64,000 nucleotides of DNA from Isoetes taiwanensis (lineage: Eukaryota > Streptophyta > Lycopodiopsida > Isoetales > Isoetaceae), in assembly GCA_021234155.1 (NCBI GenBank), contig JAJEKV010000006.1:1486001-1550000 (forward strand), read 5' to 3'. The notes under the pieces are model-generated. The model did not search any database, had not been told where the DNA came from, and was given only the letters and a program-made list of their open reading frames with translations. Position 1 is the first letter of the stretch. Every line of letters begins with the position of its first letter. This document shows, piece after piece, positions 11,318-22,690 of the stretch. The position numbers and the translations under genes were made by a program.

Positions 11318-12859
11318 CTAGCAAAAGGCACACTAGAAGGCTTTGGCAGGGTTGAACTTAGCCATTTACTGTAGGAGTTGGCAAAGTGCAATTCGTTTAG
11401 AAACTTACAAAACACTTTTAATATAATTTAGAATCCAATCTATAATGTGGAAAGTTTGAAGCAAGCCCAAGGAAGTGATGGTTGGAAGTCCATGGTTGTG
11501 GGTGCATACATGGAATAAAGTCCTATTTATTTGAGTTTTTAGCATATTTGTTTATTAACATAGTTAGGTGCGCTTATACAGGACGGTAAGTTTGTAAATA
11601 GGATTTGACTAAATTATTGCTAGTATTTTTTCCTTCTTCTAGGTGATTGTTGTTGTTGTTGGAATTGGGTATGCCTTTCTATTAGGGCATGATTGTAGGT
11701 AAAAACAAGTCTTTCCTTATGGAGTTTCCCTTTCAGCCAATGGCAAGTCAAGTTTGATTCTTGGGAGGTGATTGGTATGCACTTGAATCTATTGGTTTTT
11801 GTAATTAAAATAGGGTTTTAAGCTTTCTTTGGGCTATAAGGCGATGGTTGGATTTGAACATTGATTTTGGTCCTTCATACACCTTACAACAATCTTATGG
11901 TCTAGGTTGGAACATTAATTAGTCATATATAGAGATCTAACTTGCTCCTAGTCGATTAAATACAAGGACTTTTTTATAGGTTGCATGTTGCTTGCTAGAT
12001 AATTATGCAACAACTTAGTTGAATTATTATAGAAAGGATCTTTGTAAACACACAATGAACAAAGCGAGGCACTTTTGCAACCCAGTACTTTCCTTGGATA
12101 CCTTACATCACTTGCATATCTTACAACATATTTCCAATAAGAACAAGATGGAACTACTTCATTTCATAAAAACAAATTTTGTTTTGTGTCTCGAAGAACC
12201 TTTGCAACTTTGACATTTTACTTTTACATGCTTACTCATATTTTGTTTGTGTGTCAAGGAAACTTTGCCGCTTTGACATTTAGTTTTACATGCTCGGTCA
12301 TCCAAAAGGCAGGATAACTTCTCCCGTTCATGAATCGAGAAACCATTAATGCATGTAAACTTAAGATTGCATGCCATCTGTTCAATATCAACTTTACACA
12401 CAATATCTCATAGACATTGAAATCTTGATCAGATGTTATGCAAACTTAATGGCTCGTCTTATGCTAAAAATGCTTGTATAGATGACCAATGACCTCAGGA
12501 ACACGTGATACATGTCTATGACAAAAGTTCCAATATTAATAAATGACTTTAGCTGGTAATTCAAGAATTAGAATCCAAGCTCACCCACGATTGGGCAGGA
12601 AAGATCTAACTTTGACAATGCGGAAATGCATAAAATGCAAACCTCTATATCACAAAATAAAACTGCAAATATCATCGTATCTTACCATCGTTCATAGGCT
12701 TTCTTGAGGCATGTGGGTTTTTTTTTTTTGGCACTCCATCACAATGCGGTCTATCTAGAAGTCTTCAACATGCAGTAATTCTTTGTCCACGGTCGATCAC
12801 TTAAATTTAGTGGGAACAGATGAGGAAATATATTTTCATCTTCATAAACAACCAAGGTG

Positions 12860-12899
12860 AAAGAATAGAATAGAATAGAATAGAATAGAATAGAATAGA
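12860..12899. repeat. (AATAG)n microsatellite, right copy
   Basis: This is the right-copy counterpart of the tract near 2769, about one unit longer. Confidence 0.9.
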
Positions 12900-13203
12900 T
12901 TTTTTAACGTCCACTGAGACCAATAGGTCATGGGACCCATACAATGGGCTAGTACAATCATTACTACTAGGATTAAAAAACCCCTGCCTCAAAAGGTTTT
13001 CAAGGGATGAGCCTGAGCTTCATTACTCAAAAGGGATTTTTGTGACCATGTTATCCTTTTTCAATTGCTACGTCAAGCTGCTAACGTCTTATAAGACAGA
13101 CATAAACATCAATGTTTATGAGGTCTGCAAATGGTCAAGAATGTCTGTGGTCTGGAATAGCTATCTTCTTTCTTATTTTCGTAAGGCTTTGGTTTTTGTG
13201 CAA

Positions 13204-13239
13204 GGGAACGCCGCATGTTACGCCGGATGCGGCGTTCCC
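13204..13239. other. Perfect GC-rich hairpin, right copy
   Basis: The hairpin is identical to that at 3107-3142 (arms 13204-13216 and 13227-13239) and has kept both arms intact while nearby sequence has diverged. Confidence 0.8.
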
Positions 13240-13389
13240 TTCTCATTTCCATCCCCCTTGCGAGACGCAGGCTGGCGAAATTGAATGCCACTCCCAGATC
13301 TCGAGTTGAGGCGCCAGAATTGAATGAGAGAAATTGAGGACCGGATTTGAATTTCGGGCTTATCTGAAATTGCCTCCTCCTGTTTCAAT

Positions 13390-13640
13390 CCTCCTCGGTT
13401 CAGTTCAGCCTCGGCTCTCATTTAGGCACCTCTCCTCGGCTCTCAATCTTGGCAAAAAGGTGAGCCATTCTTCCTTTTGTGCAAGTTTTCTTCCGTTCTT
13501 CCTATGCTTACGAGGTTTTTTGCCTCCTCGGTTCAGTTCAGCCTCGGCTCTCATTTAGGCACCTCTCCTCGGCTCTCAATTTTGGCAAAGGGGAGCCATT
13601 CTTCCTCTCCTTTTCTTCCGTTCTTTCTATGCTTACATGT
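13390..13640. repeat. Tandem duplication of about 133 bp
   Basis: A segment starting CCTCCTCGGTTCAG near 13390 recurs from 13523, followed in both by the same GCCATTCTTCC and CTTCCGTTCTT blocks. The left large repeat has only one copy, so this duplication arose after the 4-kb copies separated. Confidence 0.75.
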
Positions 13641-14423
13641 TTGAATATGTTCTTTCTATGCTTACGAGGTTTGAATAGACGATTTGAATAGATTATAATA
13701 GGCGATTGTTGGTCGCTTTGCTTCTTCAGGAAGAACGCCGATTTGCATTTGGATTGTTTTTCAAAAGCTCAGGTTTACAGTAAGGATGTTTCACAGTAAG
13801 GATGAATATTGCAGGTTCAAGACTTGAACAGTTATTAGAAGCATATACGATTCTGGCTACAAATTTATGATATTATCAACTCTACACTAAAGGTACACTA
13901 AATTTCTGATTGTTTTTTCCTTGCTTTGTTGATCGCTTTCTGATCGTTTCTGATCTAGACTTGATGAGTGTGGTCATGAGCACACAATCACTTATCTCTT
14001 CTATAGTTCCACCTCTAGCTTATGAATGCTGTGACCGACTTTAGCTGCAAGATGGTCCAAAAGTTCTGTGTCACCTGGATCAAATTTTACACCAGCTGGA
14101 AGCCCAGGCCATTCCTGTACATACTGTAGCATTACAACATTAGGCTCTGCGTTACACACATGAAACCTTCAAAGTCTCACAAGTCCTAAGAAATATATCT
14201 CAACAGATTCTGATAATAGCAAGCAACCATTACAAGCCTTTGTTTCTGTTATTTAGAAGAGAGATCTCTCTTCATAATTGAGTTGTCTATAAGGATGGTA
14301 GAAAAGATGCTATTTAGGATAAGTTTTTTTTAATGGTCAAGTCTAATGCATCGGACCTAGAATCCACACAATCTTTATAAAGCATCTAGATGTAAACTCT
14401 TGCTGCAAACGGTTGTTTATATG

Positions 14424-16665
14424 TATAACAAAGTTTAAAATGAAACGCACTTATTTGCTGCAAACGCACTTCAAAAGGAATCTTTGAAAGATTCCCTAAA
14501 ATTCCCTTAAAAAATGCCCTTTTCTTGGTATATTTGTGACAAGTGTGACAATTTGAATATTTTAGGCACCATTTTTGGAGGGGCATTTGAACTCAGCTTC
14601 CATTTAAAATTGTTTGGTACCATTTTTTGGCCCCCTAGTTTGGTTTGAGAAATAGTAATATTTTTAAAGACAAAACAAAATAGACATTGAAAAAAAACAG
14701 CAAGAGCTAAGAGTGCCCAAAAACGTATTTAGTTCAAAGTTTATAAATTCACTACAAAATTATGAACAAAATTGCAAAAAATGCAACACATTTTGATATT
14801 GCCTCAATGAAGCAAATATTGTCACCTTAAAGTATGCCTCACACGTGAGATGAAGTCGAAGATGCTTGCGCTTTGCTTTATACACTTGCTCTTATTTGCT
14901 CCTCCAGCTTGCTAAAGACTTACGTATCTGCATGATGGCGGCGTATGTATGTATCAATCGGACTTTTTAAACTTTGTAATTTATTTGTTCTCTGTAGTCT
15001 TTAGTTTCTTCCAAATAAATTTCAAGATGGTATAAATTTATACCTTAATAGATAGTAATATGTGGACATAGTATGCTAGAGAGTTCAGACGCGGTATAAA
15101 TTTATACCATAAAGAAGACTTGAGCCGGTATAGATTTATACAACAAAAGAACTTCGGCGGTATAAATTTATCTGACAAAAGGACTCGGCGGTATAAATTT
15201 ATACCATAAGAGGACAAAGCGGTATAAATTTATACATAAAGAGTTTTCTCGGTATAAATTTATACCAAAGATATATATATATGTATATTATATAAATATA
15301 TAATATATATAACATATATATTTACATATATATATCGAAAAAAAAGAAGTCTTGCGGTATAAATCTATACCATGAGACTTCTATGATATAAATTTATATT
15401 TTTTTTTTATATATACAAATATGTGAGCGTATATATATTGAATATATATATATATTAACATGTATAAGATGTATATAGATATATATATACATAAAATATG
15501 TAGTCCAGAGTATAAGTTTATATATCGTGCAAAATCTTGTGGGGTCTTTCTTGCTCCCAAAGGTTTTTGCAATTATCTTGTTGAAATAACACACTCAAGG
15601 GATAATTTTATGCGTTTTTCTTAGTTTTTAGTTCAAAAAGTTCTAAAATAGTTCTAAATTCTCGACCTTGTAATGCAATGTTAGAGCATAAATTAGTCGA
15701 ATCCGTTGTTATTTTTTACTTTTTTTCTCTACACACATGCTAACTTCACTTTAGGCTGACTCAAAAGCTGCTTCTAAAGGCAAAGGACCCCAAAATGTTA
15801 TGGAGACACATGTGTTCAACGAGAAGGAAACTTCGTAGTTTGTCCATAGGGGTGCGAGGAGTAGCAACCCCTCAAAAGTTTACCTATTTCTTTGCAAGCG
15901 GACAAAAAAAAAGCAAGATAGACAAATACTTCTCGTGGAGAAATGTGCAATGGGCATGCCATTTCTGAGATGATGGAATTGTCTTTGAAGACTCTCAACA
16001 TTGACAAGGAGATTGACTATCTTCTCAACATCACTATATTGTGGATTGGTATTGTGCAAGCCCAAAGACATGATGAATACATCTCAGAGAACAACAAAGA
16101 AGGCCATGTAATCACAGAGCTTCACTACTTCAACCTGTTTCCTCGGTATAAATTTATACGGCATCGTCGGTTGGAACTCCAACTAAGCGCATGATTTCGT
16201 GGATGTATTATCATTTGTAATACCATATGATGCAAAAACAATAATTTTTCATTCAAGCGGTTTGTTCAAGCTGTCTCCCAATGTCTTTTAAGGTCAATTA
16301 GGATGTTTAGCCAAAATGGTTGTGAAATAACAAATTTTTTGTCTTCTATAACAGCCAATATAAACGTTCTAAGGGATAAGATACAAAAGCGTCTAATTTT
16401 TTCATATGACTTTGCCCCATAATAAATCTTTGGCTTTCGTAGTGGTCCTTTTCCCCTCTAAAATGAGATATTTTTCTTTGTTGTTCTTCTCCTTAATGTT
16501 AAGTCTTCCTAAAATGTCTGTTTTCATGAGCAGTTTTATAAATCTTTAGACACAAGATAGTAAAAGAGTCCTTTTTAGGGGTATTTTAGAATTTTGTAAA
16601 TTTTTAGAAGGAATCTTTCAAACGCACTTCTTAAATAAGTGCGTTTCATTTTAAACCTTGTTGTA
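14424..16665. mobile_element. Non-autonomous TIR element, about 2.24 kb
   Basis: The 33 bp at 14424-14456 and the reverse complement of 16633-16665 match with two mismatches, sharing GTTTAAAATGAAACGCAC and ACTTATTT. Further inside, both ends carry an AACGCACTTC and GAAAGATTCC motif, extending the inverted similarity. Both terminal repeats begin with TA, so a TA target duplication is possible, but flanks beyond it do not match. The interior holds an AT-palindrome array, TA-rich microsatellites and an 83-codon ORF (15943-16194) without recognisable domains. No transposase is visible; the superfamily is undetermined. Confidence 0.65.
15029..15398. repeat. Array of the palindrome GGTATAAATTTATACC
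   Basis: Perfect copies lie at 15029, 15093, 15190 and 15251. Near-perfect ones lie at 15127, 15159, 15221, 15357 and 15385, with outliers near 15510 and 16145. Spacers are 15-100 bp and often end in C before the GG. The core is self-complementary over 16 bp. TA-dinucleotide tracts at about 15266-15330 and 15403-15495 interrupt the series. The array lies wholly inside the TIR element. Confidence 0.85.
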
Positions 16666-17527
16666 TCCACTCTTTCAGTGAAACAGGGGGAAAGGGAATG
16701 TTTTAGTTCCAGGCATGCAACCATCTTATTTATTGTGAATGTGGTAAAGAACTTTAGTATGCCTGCAGTGCTCTCTCTATGCCTGGGACCGAAAGTTGTT
16801 AGTCATCAATCTATGAATGATTAAGAAATGTTCAACCTATCCTTGGGTTCATCCATTAATCTAGCAGGTATATGTCCTATATCTGTAGGTTCTATCCAGG
16901 CATTGCTGACTCACTAAGCTTCAGAATTGTACATTGTCACAACAAAGCTTTTCTTTTTATTCTTTTCTTCTCTATGTTTGATGGGACTGTAATAGATCTG
17001 GACTGCAAGATCCGGACTGCAATGAAAGAGTAACATGTAGAGTTACTAATCAGAAATTTTGCGTGCTTGCCAAGTCAGGTTTTTGCCAAATCAGGGTGCT
17101 GCTATCAGGTTATGCCAAATCAGACATCCACACTTGCAAGGTTAGTTCACATTGTATTCTGTATTTAAATGCAAAAGTGTACGTCCATAAGGGTTTGCAG
17201 ATAAACAAATCTAGGTAAATGCAGCTCGATTTGGTTTTTACTTTAAAACAGGAGGCAGCTCTTAGCCTATAAAGAATGTCATTGTTACACAGGACCTAAG
17301 GTTTTTGATAAATAAAAGTATCATCTTCTATTCTTTCTGTCCAGTCATTAGTATTTTGATCTAGGGGTCTCACGATACTTGGCAAAGTGAATGTCCTTGG
17401 GTAAATGCGTTCTTCAATGTTAAAAATTTAGTTCTGCCATCTCCTATTGTTTCTGGGCCATTGTGTTGTTTGAACATGTGTATGACCTGCCTGCGATACC
17501 GTTGAATTAATCCTATCTGCTGTACAG
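16666..17527. other. Intergenic, no supported gene
   Basis: AT-rich sequence with a short imperfect repeat, GGACTGnAAGATC/GGACTGCAA, near 16996-17025 and repeated CCAAATCAG motifs near 17080-17125. No coding frame has support. Confidence 0.5.
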
Positions 17528-17590
17528 GTGACAAAAGGTCTACTACAGAATTTTGGACCGAACAGAGTCCTAGATACTCCTATAACTGAG
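17528..17590 (+). pseudogene. Pyruvate dehydrogenase E1 beta exon fragment
   Basis: A 63-base exon-like block between TACAG and GTATTC reads VTKGLLQNFGPNRVLDTP then ITE, exactly 21 codons. This matches the thiamine-diphosphate-fold segment of the plant mitochondrial PDH E1 beta subunit, where the family has ITKGLLEKYGPERVYDTPITE. I could not find the preceding or following PDH exons in the surrounding 1 kb, so it looks like a lone captured exon with its splice sites. The enzyme normally decarboxylates pyruvate as part of the mitochondrial complex; this fragment cannot. Confidence 0.55.
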
Positions 17591-17606
17591 GTATTCTTGC
17601 ACACCA

Positions 17607-17650
17607 TGATTTCTGAAAATATTTCTGAAATTTCTGAAATTTCTGAAATA
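17607..17650. repeat. TTTCTGAAA tandem repeat
   Basis: Four to five near-tandem copies of the 9-bp unit TTTCTGAAA, itself nearly palindromic. Confidence 0.75.
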
Positions 17651-18490
17651 GAAAATGTATTGATTTGCATTAATATCATTGTGAGCAGATAATCAAGTTG
17701 TGTTCGTTGTATCCAAGGAAGGCATAGTGAGCTGGTGATTCGGCTGCTTTGCAAGGTTAGTTGACATGCTTCTTTTATTTATTATTTCATGTTTGGAAAG
17801 GGTAGATGTCTAAGGGGTTAGAGTAGGTCTTATGTTCTGCTTTCTATATTGAATCGAAGAGTTATTTGTGTTTTGTCCCAGTTAAAGAGTCCAATAAACT
17901 TGCCTTTAGTTGTCCTCTACTATACACGTGTCCATGCCAGTCCTTGCCTAAACTTGCTCTAATTTATTTTTCTATTGTCGTGTAGATGGTGCAAATTTTG
18001 GTGCCATGGTATGCTTTTGGCAGCCATGTTGCCGAATGGTTGATTCGGAAGGAGGTGCATGTTAGTTGCATCTCCTTCGTCGTCAAAGCCTTGGGGTCGT
18101 GGTATGAGTGGTGACCTTGTAGGCCATGTCCAAAGTGTGTAGATGAGTTGATAAGTGTTGACATCGAGAATCTTATTGTCAAGCTCGAGAGAGAATTTAG
18201 CCAAAGCACTTTTGTCGAAGTGAAGGAGGTCAAAGAAGTCATTGATGAGATGTTGTTTGTGCTGAAGAATGGGAAAGATGGTTGGGAGAATAACATGGGT
18301 TGAGAGCATAGTGCGGTCTGAGGTTTTGTTTTTGTAGATAGACCTTTAATGGTGTTGTAGCACTTTCTTGATGATAAAAGAGCATCGCCTTAGAATACTC
18401 TTTTTTGTACTTCATCAAAGATATAAGGTACATGCCTTATGTACCCTTTTGATGTAATCCTACAACATGGTCAATGGATAAAAAAGTTTA
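17651..18490. other. Gene-like but unassigned stretch
   Basis: The plus strand at about 17984-18302 reads as two open pieces (MVQILVPWYAFGSHVAEWL, then SVDIENLIVKLEREFSQ and FVEVKEVKEVIDEML) separated by a TGA. The second piece is acidic/basic alternating and could be coiled coil. I do not recognise a family. It may be another captured gene piece like the PDH exon just upstream. Confidence 0.3.
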
Positions 18491-19032
18491 TCTATTTATT
18501 ATAGTCTCTTCAGTTTTATTTTTTTTTCTTTACTTGAACTTCGAGATTTTCTCTTTTTGGTACGTTGCTAGAACATGATTCTCAAAGTACATACCATTGT
18601 ATTCGAGAAGGTAAAAACAATTATTTTCCCTTCCCTTAGGTCAAACAATTGTTTGGTATAGACCACAATGGTAACCAAACTTTATAACCTTTTTTTGTGT
18701 GTTTTGTTTTTTCTTTGCTATTACATCCATTTTTTCTTTAGGGTGAGCGACTCTCCTACGTTTATGACTCTCCTAGATTTACGTTTAGTTTCGTGCTGGC
18801 ATGGGCACGTAGTGTGTTCGAGGTCTTTCTTTACCAGTAGGATTTATGTTGACCAGCCTCTAATTATTTTAGGGATTTATATTACTTTTGTCTGGCCTAA
18901 ATGTCGTCATGTAATATTATTATCGATTTATGTTGCTCTAATATAAAGTCATGTTTGTACGCTTAATTGACCCTTGGCTTCCTTTCCTATATGCCCCGTT
19001 GGGATCCATGACCTCATCTTCATCTTCAGGAT

Positions 19033-20343
19033 ATGGTGACATCAAAAACCATGAGTCCTAGAACTTATAAAGATGACAAGGCATCTTCAGTTACACCCAA
19101 ACAAGAGTCAAAGTCAGCTAGGAAGAGGCGTCTGGCCCGTAAGCGTAAGTTAACATGGAGAGCACGAGCACGTGCAATAGGGGGAGACGTGGTTGTGCAT
19201 GATGACACATGCGAGAGAGATGGAGCTACCTATGGAAGTATTGTTAGGAACTTGCAACATGAGCTGAATGAGTGTATATCAACCCATGCATCAACAAGCA
19301 TGGATGTTGTGAGTTCGTTGCCAAGTGAGGTTGTTGATGATGAATGTACTGAGGCTGTACCAACAAGATCCACTGTGCATGAAATTCCTTTCAACCTTGC
19401 TCAAACCCCAGATGCTGTACGGCAAAATCCATTTTATGCAACACCTAAGCAAATGGAGTCTAAGTTGGAGAAAAGCAATCGTCGAGCAAGAAGACGCATG
19501 GCTAAGGCTAGAGCATTGGCAAGAGAATTTGAGAATGTTAGCTTAACGCACGCTAGCTGCTTGATGGCATCATGTTTGACAAACCCGAGTGGGAATGTAT
19601 TTGATGGAGGTAACAATTGCAACAATCTTTGGGTGAATGTTCTGGACTTGGCGACGTGGTGCAGAACACCATTCCCATGCAAAGTGAGAATATTGTTGCA
19701 GAGGGTGATGTAATGGGAGCGGTATCGCATTTGAATCCTGTTGCAAGTGTGCTAGGTGAGAAACCAAGTAGCATTGATGCACGTGTTAGCATGAGAAGGA
19801 TGAATCTAAGGCATGCAGCGGCATTCCAGGATGATGATGGTGATGCACCACAAGTTGAGGCATTAATAAGGAGAAGGGTCAGATTTTGGAAAATAGCTTG
19901 GACTGGTGCAGCTCCGCAATATTGCGATGCAGGAAGGATGAGCAAAAAATGCAAGCATTGTGGGGCCTTGCTGTGGAAGGATGAACTTGGTACATTTTGT
20001 TGTTCAAACGGGAAGATTTCATTGCCACCCTTCCGACCCCCTCCAAACTCTCATGGACACGTCATGAAGGAAGAAGGATGACGTTGGAAAGGACTTCCGA
20101 TCTGGTATTAGAAAATATAACAATGCTCTTGCATTTGCCTCATTGGCTGTCAAACTCGATGCCTCCTTGGCAAACTCCATTGGAGGTGTGTACACTTTCA
20201 GAGTCAACGGTCGCATGTGTCACATGATGGGAACTTTGCTACCTGATAGCCAGGACATCAGTCCGTGTTTTGCACAAATTTATATCATGGACGGGGATGA
20301 GTTGCAGCTAGATCGTCCGTACATCATTCGGTGGTGGTACTGA
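19033..20343 (+). pseudogene. Helitron Rep/helicase, N-terminal part
   Basis: Three overlapping frames together read as the N-terminus of a Helitron polyprotein. The first is very basic (ARKRRLARKRKLTWRARARA) and acts presumably as a DNA-binding or nuclear-targeting region. The next has a zinc-ribbon-like CKHCGALLW...CC and the phrase LPPFRPPP typical before the Rep domain. The third contains NNALAFASL and GGVYTFRVNGRMCHMMGTLLP, a conserved helitron segment. Frame changes lie near 19620-19710 and 20080. The family function is recognition and nicking of Helitron ends. Confidence 0.7.
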
Positions 20344-21400
20344 CGACGTGATACAATGGCATGCCTTCAACGCATGATGGCGGATGTAAATCCTTTTGTT
20401 AAGTATCTTCCTCTCGGCCGGCCGAGGTAATGCGAGCAAATCCAGCTGTTGATATGCGTCTTCGGATTCCAAGTGCAAACCTGCAGGATTCACGTAGACG
20501 ATAGTATAGTGCTCCATCTGCAAATGAGATAGCAATATTAATGCCAGTTGACTCTTGCCTAGAAGACAATCTCAGAGACATTGTGGTACATTCTAAAGAA
20601 GGAGGAATAAGGCATATTGACGCACTGCATTCATCATATGATGCTCTCCACTTTGCACTACTCTTCCCCTATGGAACCGATGGGGGCATCTTTGGGATCA
20701 AACAAGTGAACAGATCAAAGGGAGTAACCATGTTGCAATTCTATAAGTATCATCTACAGGTACGCAGTGGTGCATTATCACCATTGCATATTGCTGGGAG
20801 ATTGTTCCATGAGTACATTTGTGACATGTTTGCTAAGATGTGGCAGTCAAGATTGGGTTGGGTACAACTAAATCAAGCTCAATTACGTAGCGAATTATAT
20901 AGTGGTATTATGGATTCCACTGGGCATGATGGTAATTCCATTGGGCGCCGTGTCATTCTACCAGCAACATTTATTGGAAGCACGCGTTATATGACTCAAC
21001 TCTACCAAGATGCAATGGCAATTGTTCGGGAGCTTGGCCGACCAGATTTGTTCATCACTATGAATGCCAACCCAAAGTGGCCAGAAATCACTAGGGAGCT
21101 CATAAATGGCCAGGACCCTTCCGACAGACCTGATTTAGTAGCCCGTGTCTTCTACTTAAAGTTGAAGGAGCTATTAGAGATTGTGTCACATCATGGCATA
21201 TTTGGCCGCATTTCTGCTAGGATTCATGTCATTGAGTTCCAGAAGAGGGGTCTTCCTCATGTGCATCTCCTTAACATATTGTACCAGGAGGACAAGCCAC
21301 TAACGGTCGAGGATATAGATAAAGTGATTTGTGCGGAGATTCCAGATAAGGAATCCAACCCCGAATTGTATGAGGTGGTCCTTGTGGCGAGATGATGCAT
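20343..21400 (+). pseudogene. Helitron Rep domain (Helitron_like_N, HUH)
   Basis: The 284-codon frame 20541-21395 carries the typical HFALLFPYGTDGG opening, RLFHEYICDMF, LPATFIGSTRYM, PDLFITMNANPKWPEI and the HUH metal-binding motif in RGLPHVHL (about 21246-21269). HUH nucleases nick single-stranded DNA with a metal ion held by the two His. The 200 bases before it keep homology in shifted frames, so at least one small indel separates it from the N-terminal part. Confidence 0.8.
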
Positions 21401-22690
21401 GGCCCCCGTGGCCCTACATATCCTAATGCTCCCCTGTATGGTTGATGGGGTTTTGCGGTAAAAGGGTACCCAAAGCAATTTCGAAGCGGACTATGGTTAG
21501 CAACGACTACCCACTCTACAAAGCGTAGAAATGATGGAAGAACTGTCTATCGAGATGGCATGAACATGGACAATAGATGGGTTGTACCCTACAATCCGTG
21601 GTTGTCGTGCTATTTTAGATGCCATATCAATGTTGAGATATGTGCCCATATTAAGGGAGTCAAATACTTATACAAGTACATTTACAAGGGTCGGACATGA
21701 TATCGGTGAACTTGGGACAAGGTTCGAGAGAGTGTCCACATAAGCACTATAATGAGATGACTATGACGAGGTTCAGCGGTATGTCAATGCCAAATATTAT
21801 TACGCCTCACGAGAGCATGGCGGTTGTTCAAGTTTGGATTGCAAGAACAGAATCCTTATGTCGTGCGACTGGCAGTTCACCTTCCTAATGAGCAGCCAAT
21901 ACTTTTCGATGAGAATGCAGACTTAGATGAAGTGGTTAACAATGCACATGACACCACTCTCATGGGTTGGTTTAGGGTGAATGCTGCAAATGAATACCCA
22001 GTGTCCCGTACTTTGTTGTACCATGACTTTTCCAAGAGCTTTACTTGGAGCAAAGCGACATACAAATGGACAAAACGTGAACGTATTCAGGTTATGCCAT
22101 CTGTGGGTAGAATGTATATGACTCCCTCACAGGGTGAACGATTCTATTTGCGGATGTTGCTAAGCAATGTACCTAGAGCTACGTCTTTTGAAGATCTGAG
22201 AACTGTTGATGGTCATTTGTGTGAGACGTTCAAGAATGCATGCATCAAGCGGATGATTGTGAATGATAATTCAGAGTGGCTAGAATGCCTACGAGAAGAA
22301 TCATCATGGGGTATGCCACGTCAATTGCGACACTTATTTGCTTCAATTCTGTTGGAATGTAACCCATTGTATCCACTTGATATTTGGAAGGAGTTGGAAT
22401 ATAGGATGGTCGAAGATTTCCTAGACCAGGTTGCTTATGATGCTTATTCCAAGACAGGTCACTTAAGTCAGTATGCTATTGACATGGCACTAATGGATGT
22501 GGAGGATCATATGCAATCGGTTGGAAGGAGCCTGGCAGAAATGGGCTTCAACTTACCAGAAACTGTGCTAGACACAAGCACACTATTCCAGGAGGAAATG
22601 ATGTATGTGAGTATGGATAAAGTCCTATCTGATTCCGAGAAGTTGAACATTGTTGTGGTGGAGTTTACGATCTTTGTTTCTCGACCATGT
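21400..22690 (+). pseudogene. Helitron Rep C-part with catalytic tyrosines, and linker
   Basis: After a break near 21400 the sequence regains frame with NPWLSCYFRCHINVE and KGVKYLYKYIYKGR (about 21655-21692), which holds the paired catalytic Tyr of Helitron Rep. The 291-codon frame 21824-22699 is the conserved linker to the helicase (GWFRVNAANEYPVSRTLLYH, MYMTPSQGERFYLRMLL). One more frameshift lies near 21695-21830. Confidence 0.75.

Larger units (their letters stand above)
10091..14338. repeat. Large direct repeat, right copy
   Basis: This is the second copy of the sequence at 1-4119, about 10.1 kb away in the same orientation. The offset stays near 10,090 until about 13,380 and reaches 10,219 at the right end. 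Most of that change comes from a roughly 133-bp internal tandem duplication (starting near 13390 and 13523) absent from the left copy. Other differences are few but clustered, for example near 11010-11115 and 13345-13470. The right end abuts unrelated sequence that soon leads into a TIR element. Confidence 0.9.

Noticed and set aside
1-14338. LTR pair of a giant retrotransposon
   Set aside because: No TG...CA ends at the visible border, no primer-binding site after 4119, and no retroelement genes between the copies.
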